From the NCBI GenBank assembly GCA_947459205.1, contig CANHCR010000029.1:1-32275 (forward strand): a stretch of 32,275 nt of DNA, in the 5' to 3' direction. The notes under the pieces were generated by a model. The model ran no database searches. It worked only from the letters and a program-made list of their open reading frames with translations, and had not been told where the DNA came from. Below, piece by piece: positions 9,508 through 17,356 of the stretch (its first letter is position 1; every line of letters begins with the position of its first letter). The position numbers were made by a program, and so were the translations under genes. The DNA comes from Caryophanales bacterium. Its GTDB lineage: Bacteria > Bacillota > Bacilli > Paenibacillales > CANHCR01.

Positions 9508-10607
9508 TCCAATGGATGGAGCAGTGGGCGCCAAAATCGCTTGCATATCCAGATGATAAAATCGGGTTGCAGCTCGGCACGTTGAATAAAGAAGTGAAGC
9601 GTGTTTTGGTGGCGCTCGATGTGACGGAAGCGGTCGTAGACGAAGCGATTGCATTAGGTGTGGATGTAATCATCGCGCATCATGCGATTATTTTTCGTCC
9701 GCTCACACATCTGCGTACCGATTTGCCGGCCGGGAAGTTGTATGAAAAATGCATCAAACACGATATTGCAGTGTACATCGCGCATACGAATCTGGACATC
9801 ACAGAAGGCGGCGTCAATCATTTGCTCGCTGATGCGCTTGGATTAGTCGATTGCGTACCGCTTGATGAAACGTATAGTGAACAACTTTACAAACTGAGCG
9901 TGTTTATCCCTCATCCCGATAGTGAGCGCGTGCGGGCGGCGATGTTTCGCGCTGGTGCGGGATTCATCAATGGCGTGAGCAACTACAGTCATTGCAGTTT
10001 TAATATCGCTGGAAACGGCACGTTTTTGCCGCTGGACGGGGCGAAACCACACATTGGCGAAGTCGGGCAGTTGGAGTCGGTTGAAGAGTTGCGCGTTGAG
10101 GTTGTCGTTGGTGAACGTGAACTTAAGGCTGTCATTCGCGCGATGAAAGACGCACACCCTTATGAAGAAGTTGCGTATGATGTCGTCGGCTTGCACAATA
10201 AAGGGGCAAAAATGGGGATTGGGCGCGTCGGACGCGTGCTGCAAGCGGAAACACTCGGACAGTGCTGTGAACGCGTGAAGCAGGCGTTTTCGCTTGATTA
10301 CGTGCGTGTGGTCGGCGATTTGCAGTCTAGGGTGCGAAAAGTCGCCGTTTTAGGCGGTTCCGGCGCACGTTTTGTAGGAAAAGCGAAGTTTGCAGGTGCG
10401 GATGTAATCGTTACTGGCGACATCGACCATCATACTGCGCACGACGCACTTGCATCCGGCATGTGCATCATCGACGCCGGACATCATATCGAGAGCATTC
10501 TCAAAGCGGCGGTTGCGGCTCGCTTGCAAACATCGGTCAGCGAGCAAGGCTACGAGACGGAGATCATCGCTTCGGCGCTCAGTACCAATCCGTTTCGTCT
10601 TGTATAG
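9483..10607 (+). CDS. NIF3/YqfO family dinuclear-metal-binding protein
   Basis: The NIF3 family (DUF34) forms a toroidal hexamer with a two-metal site. Links to GTP cyclohydrolase I-type chemistry or metal trafficking have been proposed but the role is unsettled. The metal ligands are visible: HH at residues 66-67 in IIAHHAIIF, H101 and D105 in AHTNLD, and the C-terminal GDIDHH and DAGHHIES clusters. At 374 residues it is the long Bacillus-type form, with a PII/CutA-like insert (about 130-230) between the NIF3 halves. ATG 9483 lies inside trmK with GGAGG upstream, so translation is coupled. The next element downstream is the independent rnpB promoter. Confidence 0.92.
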   Translation: MFANGQTVIQWMEQWAPKSLAYPDDKIGLQLGTLNKEVKRVLVALDVTEAVVDEAIALGVDVIIAHHAIIFRPLTHLRTDLPAGKLYEKCIKHDIAVYIAHTNLDITEGGVNHLLADALGLVDCVPLDETYSEQLYKLSVFIPHPDSERVRAAMFRAGAGFINGVSNYSHCSFNIAGNGTFLPLDGAKPHIGEVGQLESVEELRVEVVVGERELKAVIRAMKDAHPYEEVAYDVVGLHNKGAKMGIGRVGRVLQAETLGQCCERVKQAFSLDYVRVVGDLQSRVRKVAVLGGSGARFVGKAKFAGADVIVTGDIDHHTAHDALASGMCIIDAGHHIESILKAAVAARLQTSVSEQGYETEIIASALSTNPFRLV

Positions 10608-10641
10608 CAAGGCCGCACGACACAAAAGGGGATTTTTTCAG

Positions 10642-10671
10642 TTGCTTGCCGTTTGCTGTCAATGATATAAT
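10642..10671 (+). promoter_or_regulatory. Promoter of rnpB
   Basis: TTGCTT (10642-10647) and TATAAT (10666-10671) are 18 bases apart, with an extended TGA directly before the -10. The predicted start at about 10678 coincides with the first base of the RNase P RNA P1 helix, which supports both calls. Confidence 0.85.
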
Positions 10672-10677
10672 GCAAAC

Positions 10678-11080
10678 GAAGTTTGACAGACAATCGCTGA
10701 TGACGCAAGTCATGAGAGGAAAGTCCGGGCTCCGTAGGGCGAGGATGCTGGATAACGTCCAGTCAGCGCGAGCTGAAGGAAAGTGCCACAGAAATGGACC
10801 GCCGATGACGTCCGCGTGACGAACAGGTAAGGGTGGAACCGAGGTGTAAGAGACCCCGAGTTTGTATGGTGACATACATCCTGGTAAACCCCATCTGGTG
10901 CAAGACCTAATGGAGCGGTGCGGTGTATGCCGCAAGCCTTGCCCGGGCTCGCTCAGGTTGGTCGCTCGAGCCGTACAGCAATGGACGGCCTAGATAGATG
11001 ATTGTCACTTCATGTGGGAGGACGCAAGTCTGCTTGACCACGCGAAGCACAGAACCCGGCTTATGGCAAACTTCACCTTA
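10678..11080 (+). ncRNA. rnpB: RNase P RNA (M1 RNA), type A architecture
   Basis: This is the catalytic RNA that cleaves 5' leaders from pre-tRNAs, working with the RnpA protein. The 5' GAAGTTTG (10678-10685) pairs with CAAACTTC (11067-11074) to form P1. Universal core elements are present: GAGGAAAGTCCGGGCTCC (10716-10733, P4 5' side), AGGTAAGGGTGGAA (10825-10838) and ACAGAACCCGGCTTAT (11049-11064, P4 3' side). Between them, GTAAACCCCATCTGGTGCAA and the CCTAGATAGATGATTGTC stretch line up with the E. coli-like type A layout, including the P13/P14 and P16/P17 regions. The P5.1/P10.1 and P15.1 features of B. subtilis type B were not recognised. The type call is by eye, without a covariance model. 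Confidence 0.95.
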
Positions 11081-11089
11081 TAATCAGAG

Positions 11090-11118
11090 ACCCGCATCCA
11101 ACAACGGTGCGGGTTTTT
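11090..11118 (+). terminator. Intrinsic terminator of rnpB
   Basis: ACCCGCA (11090-11096) pairs with TGCGGGT (11108-11114), followed by a short T run. The T run contains the stop codon of the converging subtilase gene. Read leftward there is no T run, so it probably serves only rnpB. Confidence 0.8.
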
Positions 11119-12805
11119 ATTTATCTTTCTCGATGCTATGCAAATAATGGAGGAAGCGTACACGCAGCGGATGATTGGCAACGGTACATTTTTCAAGCGC
11201 AGCCCGCATCGCTCGTTCAGCGTTGATTAGACCGTGACCGTACAGCGGATCGTGCCCTTTTGGACCGAGGTCAGTAGCGGTCGCGCGGATAATGGACATC
11301 ACTTGCGTGTTTTTCAGTGATTGACACCTTGAGCGCATCATCGCCGCCAAGGCCGTGACATGGGGGGCTGCCATCGAAGTGCCAGATAGTGCCGCGTAAG
11401 ATAGGCCAGGAAACGTGCTGGCTACGTGGAGCCCCGGGGCTGCGACGTCGACATAGTTGCCGAAATTCGAAAAACTAGCGCGCCGTTTTTGATCGTCGAC
11501 GGCAGCGACAGCGAGCACTTCTGGATAAGCGGCAGGGTAACTGAACTGATCGGTATTTTCGTTGCCGGCGGCGGCCACTAAGACCACGTCACGCGTGTGA
11601 GCGTAGCGCACTGCATCGTGTAAAAACTGGCTACGCGCGTAGTTGCCGAGACTGAGATTGATGACTTTCGCACCTTGTTCGGTCGCCCAAATGATGCCTT
11701 CCGCGACAGCAAACGATTGGCCGCTCCCAGTCTCATCGAGTACTTTGACGGGCAACAACGGATTAAACCACGACATGCCTGCAATCCCTTCATAATTGTT
11801 GACCCCGGCCGCGATGATGCCGGCGACGTGTGTGCCATGACCGACATCGTCAAATGGCGGTGCACCGTTTAGGATGGCGTTGTATCCGTTAGCCAAATGT
11901 CCGCGTAGGTCGGGATGCTGCAAATCAATTCCCGTATCGATGACCGCGACTTTCACTTTGCCGTTCCCTTTGCCGATTTTCCACGCTTTTTCCGCTTTGA
12001 TGAGCGGCAAATTCCATTGATACGGTGTATAGAGGAGATCGTTCGGGCGGATTGGCTTGGTGGTCGCTTGATTGGTCATGTACAGGTAGTGTGCCTCGAC
12101 GTACTGTGTCTGTCCGCTTCGCAAAAAGTAATCGCGCATATGCTCGAATGTGTGTTTCGTGGATTCGAAAATATATACGTTTTGCCACTGCTTGACGATG
12201 CGGGCGTGCAAGGTAGCAGTCATCTTCTGCAATTCCTCTGAATGCGGGCGCTGCTTGAATTTGACGACCACTTGCAGGCGATGAAAATGGCTGGTCTGTT
12301 GCTTGCCGGCAGGTACCGTGCGAATGTGCGGACCCTTTAAAGTCGTAGCAGGTGCCATACGTATGCCGGCACGACTGTTGCTCGCTAACTTGTTCAGTGC
12401 AGGCAGGCGAACGTAGGCGGTCGTTTGTTGTGGTTGCGAGAATGATAACCGGGTTAGCTGCTTGTTCGTATGCGTTGTGTGACGCGACCACTCAAAGCCA
12501 TCTGCTTTTTTTAGATAGACGATGTCCGTTTGCTGCGTCAGCCATTGACGCAGTCGCTGATGATCATTGCCGAAACTTGCGATGCGCTTCGCAAGTTGTT
12601 GCCGCACTGCTTGCGCCATTAGTCTTTGCGAGCTGCGCACATCTTCCTCAATGACCGCCCAACGCTGACTTTTCGAAATTGCAATCGAGGCTTCATTGGG
12701 ATGCGGAGCGATGCGAGCCTGGGTATAGGAAATGGCAATCAGTAGCGCGGCGCAAAAGAAGAGCATGATGAAGGGAAAGCGAGATTTGCGTCGAAGACGT
12801 ATCAT
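11117..12805 (-). CDS. Membrane-anchored S8 family serine peptidase (subtilase)
   Basis: This 562-residue secreted or anchored protease has a basic N-terminus and one hydrophobic segment at about residues 11-27 (signal peptide or anchor). A region of about 230 residues follows, whose end (about 178-240) may be an I9-like propeptide or inhibitor domain. The catalytic domain starts near 265. The triad is visible: D290 in VIDTGIDLQHPDL, H323 in GHGTHVAGI and S477 in SGTSMAAPH, with N415 of AAAGN as the oxyanion residue. All key residues are intact. An AGGAG ribosome site precedes ATG 12805. The gene is alone on its strand between rnpB and ypuI. The substrate is not predictable; general extracellular proteolysis or envelope protein processing are possible. 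Confidence 0.93.
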   Translation of the reverse strand: MIRLRRKSRFPFIMLFFCAALLIAISYTQARIAPHPNEASIAISKSQRWAVIEEDVRSSQRLMAQAVRQQLAKRIASFGNDHQRLRQWLTQQTDIVYLKKADGFEWSRHTTHTNKQLTRLSFSQPQQTTAYVRLPALNKLASNSRAGIRMAPATTLKGPHIRTVPAGKQQTSHFHRLQVVVKFKQRPHSEELQKMTATLHARIVKQWQNVYIFESTKHTFEHMRDYFLRSGQTQYVEAHYLYMTNQATTKPIRPNDLLYTPYQWNLPLIKAEKAWKIGKGNGKVKVAVIDTGIDLQHPDLRGHLANGYNAILNGAPPFDDVGHGTHVAGIIAAGVNNYEGIAGMSWFNPLLPVKVLDETGSGQSFAVAEGIIWATEQGAKVINLSLGNYARSQFLHDAVRYAHTRDVVLVAAAGNENTDQFSYPAAYPEVLAVAAVDDQKRRASFSNFGNYVDVAAPGLHVASTFPGLSYAALSGTSMAAPHVTALAAMMRSRCQSLKNTQVMSIIRATATDLGPKGHDPLYGHGLINAERAMRAALEKCTVANHPLRVRFLHYLHSIEKDK

Positions 12806-12949
12806 GAGTAGCTTCTCCTGACTACTTTGGTTTCTGATTTTTGCTTAGTATGCACCGCAAGAAAAAGATTCATGTGATGAATGAATGTCTTTTTTTTGTT
12901 AACAATGTATGATAAAATTTAACTAAATACGGGACTGGGGGGTACACTT

Positions 12950-13450
12950 GTGCAGAATGAAAATGTCAAGGAACTTTGTGTAAACACGCAAGTGAAATTG
13001 AAGGAAGCAATCGCTCAATTGGAAACGTTTTTGAACAACCACTCATTGCCGCAGCTGAATCCAGGGAACGACGAGGAGTTGGCGCAATTTTACCGCGGAT
13101 ATCTTTCAGACTTCAGACATTTGCTCGTATTCTGTGAAGTTTCGTGGGAAAAGTTAGGCGTCAGTCTGCGTCGTCCGAACTTCAACATGGATTATGCAGA
13201 GCGTGTGCTCTATGATGTGTATCATTCATGCGTCAACTTGTTCTTTTATCCGAAACATGAAAGTTACAGTGAAGACGGCCGTTATGCCTACACTGGTCAG
13301 GATGCGATTCGTTTTCGCAAACCGCCAATACGTGGCGTGCGTGACATCACGGTGGGATTGTCGAAAATTTTTGAACAGTTGCGCGAAGAACTGGCATATT
13401 ATGAGACGGATTATTTGACGCAACGTAATTTGCAAACGCAAAAGCAATAG
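12950..13450 (+). CDS. YpuI-like protein (DUF3907 family)
   Basis: A 166-residue soluble, helix-rich protein resembling B. subtilis YpuI, whose function is not known. No signal peptide or membrane segment is visible. The central motif YAERVLYDVYHSCVNLFFYPK and the following SYSEDGRYAYTGQDAIRF are the recognisable conserved part. It starts with GTG 12950 after a GGGGGG ribosome site. TAAAAT (12913-12918), preceded by TGA, may be an extended -10, with no good -35. It lies divergent from the subtilase and is followed about 56 bases later by the DUF1540 gene. Family assignment is from memory. Confidence 0.75.
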   Translation: MQNENVKELCVNTQVKLKEAIAQLETFLNNHSLPQLNPGNDEELAQFYRGYLSDFRHLLVFCEVSWEKLGVSLRRPNFNMDYAERVLYDVYHSCVNLFFYPKHESYSEDGRYAYTGQDAIRFRKPPIRGVRDITVGLSKIFEQLREELAYYETDYLTQRNLQTQKQ

Positions 13451-13506
13451 TTCTGTGCGAATAGAATGTGGACATTTGGGGCACGATGGATGCAGGGGGT
13501 GAGTGC

Positions 13507-13719
13507 ATGCCGACTGTATCTTGCAGTGTATCCGAATGTACGTTTTGGCGGAAGGGCAACGAATGCAATGCGAAACAAATTTTGATCAAAGTAAATGAGC
13601 GGGCATCCGATGCGTTTTATGCGGAGTTCGCTAGCGAGGATTTTGTTGAAGATCGCAAACAAATGACGGCGATCAGTGAACAAACTTGCTGTCACACGTT
13701 CGAGCGAAAAGCAGATTAA
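13507..13719 (+). CDS. Small cysteine-rich DUF1540 protein
   Basis: A 70-residue protein with the DUF1540 signature: C6, C11 and C20 in CSVSECTFWRKGNEC, followed by NAKQILI and a C-terminal CCHTF. The cysteines suggest metal binding, but no function is established; related proteins are common in spore-forming Firmicutes. The frame is open further upstream (GTG 13468, ATG 13486). ATG 13507 is chosen because AGGGGGTGAG lies just before it and the motif begins right after. The gene ends before a bidirectional terminator shared with motB. Confidence 0.75.
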   Translation: MPTVSCSVSECTFWRKGNECNAKQILIKVNERASDAFYAEFASEDFVEDRKQMTAISEQTCCHTFERKAD

Positions 13720-13756
13720 ACGGAAAAACGCTCATTAAAAACGGGCAAGCAAACCA

Positions 13757-13786
13757 AAAGCCGTTGTCGGAAACGACAACGGCTTT
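13757..13786. terminator. Bidirectional terminator between the DUF1540 gene and motB
   Basis: A perfect 13-base-pair stem (13757-13769 with 13774-13786) is closed by a GAAA tetraloop. AAA precedes and TTT follows, so it can act on both strands. It separates convergent genes. Confidence 0.85.
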
Positions 13787-13805
13787 ACTGTTTGTATTCA
13801 GAGCT

Positions 13806-14693
13806 TTAAGGTTTGATCGTCAGCACTTCGCTAGATTCGCCTTTGAAGTTACGCATGATTTGAATCTCAACGCGGCGGTTCTTTTGTCTGCCATCTGTCG
13901 TATCATTCGTAGCAATCGGACGGAATTCGCCGTAACCGACGGAACTGAAGCGGTCTTGTTTCAATTTATCGCTGCGGAACAAATACGTCATGAAGTTCAA
14001 TGAACGAGCAGCACTCAAGTCCCAGTTGGAGCGGAAGTTCGCCGTTTTGATCGGGCGGTCATCCGTATGTCCTGCTACAATCATCTCGTATTGAGAGTAG
14101 TTTGCGAGCAACTCTGCAATCGTTCCTGCAAGACGCTGTGACTCCGGCTTGACAGTCGCTTGACCTGACTCGAACAATGCATTGTCACGAATCGTGATGA
14201 GCAACATGTTCTGGTCAAGTTTTGTATCAAGATCGGCTTTCAAATTGTTTTCTTCGATGTACTTGTCGATTTTCTTCTTGAGTTCTTCAAGTTGCACTTG
14301 TTCTTCTTTAATTTGCTGTGATTGCGACTGACTTTGAGACTGCGACTGGGAAGACTGATCCTGCTTTTCTTTCGACTCTTTGTCGATGTACTTCTCGGTG
14401 TCTTCTTTGGAGCGATTTTGCTCTTTGTCATTTTCTTCACGTGCTTTGATATCAGGTACTTCTTTAATTGGCGGTGAGTTCGATTTCTCCGTCATGATTC
14501 CGAGTCCGTCACGAAACGCCGCGCTGAAGGCAATCAGTTGCTCTTCAAACTTTTTGATGTCCTGAACGACGAGTGCGTAGAGGACGATAAAAAGTGCCAG
14601 TAGCAAGGTCAGCAAGTCAGCGTACGGAATGAGCCACGTCTCATCGATGTGCTCTTCGTGATGCTCGCCACGTTTGTTTTTACTATTGGCCAT
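13806..14693 (-). CDS. motB: Flagellar stator protein MotB
   Basis: MotB forms the ion-conducting stator with MotA and anchors it to peptidoglycan to drive flagellar rotation. From ATG 14693 the product has 295 residues; the longer open frame to 14771 lies inside motA and is not needed. The single membrane helix begins at about residue 25, with the proton-binding aspartate D26 in WLIPYADLLTLLLALFIVLY. This stretch is much closer to B. subtilis MotB (H+) than to Na+-type MotS. A long charged linker (about residues 75-150), including an SQ-dipeptide repeat, leads to the OmpA-like peptidoglycan-binding domain (GHTDDRPI, NWDLSAARS). The start overlaps motA by 11 bases, indicating coupling. Confidence 0.95.
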   Translation of the reverse strand: MANSKNKRGEHHEEHIDETWLIPYADLLTLLLALFIVLYALVVQDIKKFEEQLIAFSAAFRDGLGIMTEKSNSPPIKEVPDIKAREENDKEQNRSKEDTEKYIDKESKEKQDQSSQSQSQSQSQSQQIKEEQVQLEELKKKIDKYIEENNLKADLDTKLDQNMLLITIRDNALFESGQATVKPESQRLAGTIAELLANYSQYEMIVAGHTDDRPIKTANFRSNWDLSAARSLNFMTYLFRSDKLKQDRFSSVGYGEFRPIATNDTTDGRQKNRRVEIQIMRNFKGESSEVLTIKP

Positions 14694-15477
14694 CCTCTGC
14701 CTCCTTGTTCTGCTCTTCGAGCTTGCGCTCTTCCGGCGAAATGTAAACAGAAAGCTTTTGCTCAATCGCAAGGCTGGAGATACCGGCTTGGATGGAGAGC
14801 AAACCTTCTACCATGACCATTTTTAATTCGATTTCTTGCGCCGACAGACGTTTCAATTTGTTCGCCATCGGATGCCAGAGAACGTAACCAGTGAAGATAC
14901 CGACCATCGTTGCAACGAACGCGGCAGCAATCGCGTGACCGAGTACGTTAATGTCACTCAAGTTGGCGAGGGCGGCGATCAAACCTACGACCGCACCCAA
15001 AACCCCGAGTGTCGGAGCGTACATACCCGCTTGTGAGAAGATGAGCGCTTCTGCACGGTGGCGCGCTTCAACGACGGAAATTTCTTCGAGTAAGATGTCA
15101 TGGACGAGATTGCTATCGTTTCCGTCGATGATCATCTTGAGACCATTCTGCATAAACTCGTCGGATACTTCCTCGACGTGTGATTCAAGGGCGAGAATTC
15201 CTTCGCGGCGAGCGATTTGCGCCCATTTGATAAACATGTTGATGATTTCGCGTTTCGCAATGAGCTTTTGCTCGCGGAAGATTTTACCGAACAGGCGGGG
15301 AATCGTTTTCATCTCGTTCATTGGGAATGCGATGAATACCGAACCAGCCGTACCACCAAGGATAATAATGAATGCCGCTGGATTCGCTAGAGTACTAAAC
15401 GGAGCGCCTTTCATGAGATATGCAACTAACAATGAAACCAAACCAATAACGAGACCTAAGATTGTCGATAATGCCAT
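14683..15477 (-). CDS. motA: Flagellar stator protein MotA
   Basis: MotA is the torque-generating subunit of the MotA5MotB2 stator. The 264-residue protein has four membrane segments: near residues 3-22, 32-52, and two between about 150 and 205. The large cytoplasmic loop (about 55-145) contains WAQIARREGILALE, where conserved charged residues contact FliG. The prolines in MYAPTLGVLGAVVG, needed for torque, are present. A GAGGGAG ribosome site precedes ATG 15477. It forms an operon with motB, driven by a SigD-type promoter about 92 bases upstream. No other flagellar gene is in the window, the same isolated arrangement as in B. subtilis. Confidence 0.96.
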   Translation of the reverse strand: MALSTILGLVIGLVSLLVAYLMKGAPFSTLANPAAFIIILGGTAGSVFIAFPMNEMKTIPRLFGKIFREQKLIAKREIINMFIKWAQIARREGILALESHVEEVSDEFMQNGLKMIIDGNDSNLVHDILLEEISVVEARHRAEALIFSQAGMYAPTLGVLGAVVGLIAALANLSDINVLGHAIAAAFVATMVGIFTGYVLWHPMANKLKRLSAQEIELKMVMVEGLLSIQAGISSLAIEQKLSVYISPEERKLEEQNKEAEDGQ

Positions 15478-15568
15478 GAGTTCAAATCTCCCTCTTCATA
15501 CGTAATATAGTGTATGTATAATTCCAATTCATATCTTTTCGACATGAACATGAATTTTCCTTCTTAAT

Positions 15569-15595
15569 ATATCGGCAATTCTCACAACTTTTTTA
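15569..15595 (-). promoter_or_regulatory. SigD (sigma-28) flagellar promoter of motAB
   Basis: Read leftward, TAAA (15595-15592) is followed after exactly 15 bases by GCCGATAT (15576-15569). The B. subtilis SigD consensus is TAAA-N15-GCCGATAA, so 11 of 12 positions match. This would express motAB as a late motility operon. Confidence 0.88.
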
Positions 15596-15672
15596 TGAAA
15601 TTTTGGCCCCTAGTCTGCAGAAGTTAAAGTCTGTGGGGCGATGCCACTTTCATTTTTGTCATTAGTTGGCCG

Positions 15673-15681
15673 TGCTATAAT
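15673..15681 (+). promoter_or_regulatory. Possible extended -10 promoter for pxpBCA
   Basis: TGC followed by TATAAT (15676-15681) forms a perfect extended -10 about 40 bases before pxpB. The best upstream TTGTCA (15656-15661) is only 14 bases away, too close for a normal -35, so this rests on the extended -10 alone. Confidence 0.5.
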
Positions 15682-15719
15682 AAAACAAAACAAGTGAAAG
15701 CAGCGAATGGAGGATGTAG

Positions 15720-16397
15720 ATGCAAGAGAATGTTGTCAACTGGCAAGCGCTTGGTGAGCAGGCCGTCATTTTGCAATGGCCGCAGTATCATGCCGATGTG
15801 ACGTCACAAATCATGCAACTGGTACAAAGTTTACAACAGTCACCGTTTGCCGGTTTTGTCGAAAGTGTGCCGGCCTTTCAGTCGTTGAGCATTCATTTCG
15901 ACTTGTCAGAAATGGGCACAGTTATCGATCCACACCCGTTCGTCGCAGATTACGTGAAGCAACTTATGAAATCGGTTCCATCTCATTATATATCAAAATC
16001 TCGCAAAATAGAAATCCCTGTTTTTTATGATGATAGTCCGGATTTGGCGGAACTTTGCCGTTTGAGTGGGTTGTCGCGAGAGCGGTGGATCGAACTGCAT
16101 ACATCTGCTGAATATACGGTCGTTTGTGTCGGATTTGCTCCTGGGTTTCCCTATTTGGCAGGTTTGCCGGAAGCGCTGCAAATGCCGCGCCGGGCGGAAC
16201 CGCGTCTACACGTACAAGCAGGGAGTGTGGCCATCGGCGGTGCTTACTGCGGCATTTATCCGCAACAATCGCCGGGAGGTTGGCACATTGTAGGGCGCAC
16301 GCAAGTTTGTTTGTTTGATGCGGCTCAGCAACCGCCGGCATTGCTACAGACTGGAGATAAAGTGCATTTTCGTGCGGTGAGGGAGCGTGTTGAGTAA
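15720..16397 (+). CDS. pxpB: 5-oxoprolinase subunit PxpB (KipI family)
   Basis: PxpB works with PxpA and PxpC in ATP-dependent opening of 5-oxoproline (pyroglutamate) to glutamate. The B. subtilis homologue KipI also inhibits the sporulation kinase KinA. The 225-residue length is normal. The C-terminal cyclophilin-like domain shows VGFAPGFPYLAGLP, PRRAEPRLHVQAGSVAIGG and YPQQSPGGWHIVGRT, all family hallmarks. ATG 15720 follows GGAGG. The stop codon TAA shares its last A with the ATG of pxpC, so the two are translationally coupled. Confidence 0.94.
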   Translation: MQENVVNWQALGEQAVILQWPQYHADVTSQIMQLVQSLQQSPFAGFVESVPAFQSLSIHFDLSEMGTVIDPHPFVADYVKQLMKSVPSHYISKSRKIEIPVFYDDSPDLAELCRLSGLSRERWIELHTSAEYTVVCVGFAPGFPYLAGLPEALQMPRRAEPRLHVQAGSVAIGGAYCGIYPQQSPGGWHIVGRTQVCLFDAAQQPPALLQTGDKVHFRAVRERVE

Positions 16398-17356
16398 TGG
16401 CGGTTGAGATTGTGCAATTCGGGGCACCGGCATCGTTGCAAAATTTTGGACAAACAGGCTTGCGTGCATATGGGGTAACGGTCGGTGGTGTGATGGACAA
16501 GGATAGTGCGGCGATCCCGAATTTGCTGGTCGGCAATGAAGTCGAAGCGGCGGTCATCGAGTTCACGCAACCAGGATTGACTGTGCGGTTTTTGCAGGAT
16601 GCGTGGGTCGCCGTGGGCGGTGCACAAATGAGTGTCACGCTGGATGGCAGTGAAATCTCGATGTGGCGTGCGGTTTTTGTGGAGCGAGGTTGCGTGTTGC
16701 GTTGCGCGCTGAACGGAGACGGTGTGTGGGCGTATTTGGCCGTAGCCGGCGGATTTTGTTTTGCTAACGATGGAGCGATTACCTCGGATCGTGGTGTGGT
16801 TTCAGGGATGAGATTGTCGATCGCGACGGATGGTCACCATTCAACGGGGACTTCGCTAAACCCGAAAAGGATGACACAGATGAGGGCGCAACCGCCGCAA
16901 CGAAATCGTCAACGGATTCAGCGCGACGGGGGGACGACGGTCCACCTCATCCGCGTGTTGCCAGGTGAGCATGTCTCGTTGTGGCCGACTGCGTTGTTTG
17001 CCGATTGGTTCAAGCAGCCGTTCCGAGTTTCGCATCAGCGCAATCGCATCGGTTACCGTTTGGAAGGGAAGCCACTACCTTTGAACACGAATTTGCCCTC
17101 GCAACCGGTCGTGGCGGGTACTGTGCAGCTGCCCCCTTCGGGCTTGCCGATTGTGCTTCAGGCTGATTGCCAAACGATTGGTGGCTATCCGGTGATTGCC
17201 CACGTGATCGAGGCTGATCTCGGGGCGATGGCGCAGGTCGGGGCAGGACAGTTGGTTTGTTTTCAAGAAGTGACGATGGAAATGGCACGGGCGGCATGGA
17301 TGCGCCAACGAATGGACTGGCAACAATTAAAGGTGGGATTAGCATGTTGTCGATAG
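16397..17356 (+). CDS. pxpC: 5-oxoprolinase subunit PxpC (KipA family)
   Basis: PxpC forms the biotin-dependent-carboxylase-like partner of PxpB in 5-oxoprolinase. Its 319 residues match the family. Typical blocks are LQNFGQTGLRAYGVTVGGVMDK near the N-terminus, AVAGGF in the middle, RNRIGYRLEG in the C-terminal half and GGYPVIAHVIEADLGAMAQ near the end. All are intact. It starts by one-base overlap with pxpB and overlaps pxpA by 13 bases, so the three are made together. A basic, glutamine-rich stretch (about residues 155-180) is likely a surface loop. Confidence 0.94.
   Translation: MAVEIVQFGAPASLQNFGQTGLRAYGVTVGGVMDKDSAAIPNLLVGNEVEAAVIEFTQPGLTVRFLQDAWVAVGGAQMSVTLDGSEISMWRAVFVERGCVLRCALNGDGVWAYLAVAGGFCFANDGAITSDRGVVSGMRLSIATDGHHSTGTSLNPKRMTQMRAQPPQRNRQRIQRDGGTTVHLIRVLPGEHVSLWPTALFADWFKQPFRVSHQRNRIGYRLEGKPLPLNTNLPSQPVVAGTVQLPPSGLPIVLQADCQTIGGYPVIAHVIEADLGAMAQVGAGQLVCFQEVTMEMARAAWMRQRMDWQQLKVGLACCR

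Noticed and set aside
8918-9673. 251-codon leftward open frame across trmK and the NIF3 gene
   Set aside because: Low-complexity, proline- and serine-rich translation opposite two well-supported genes; a shadow.
10463-10935. Open frames of about 118 codons overlapping the 5' half of rnpB
   Set aside because: They lie in the RNase P RNA, whose core elements and promoter explain the sequence.
15606-15639. GCCCC...GGGGC inverted repeat upstream of pxpB
   Set aside because: Five base pairs around a 24-base loop, with no T run or known operator match; probably chance.
15964-16638. 224-codon leftward open frame opposite pxpB and pxpC
   Set aside because: Both sense-strand genes are complete and conserved; the antisense translation resembles nothing.
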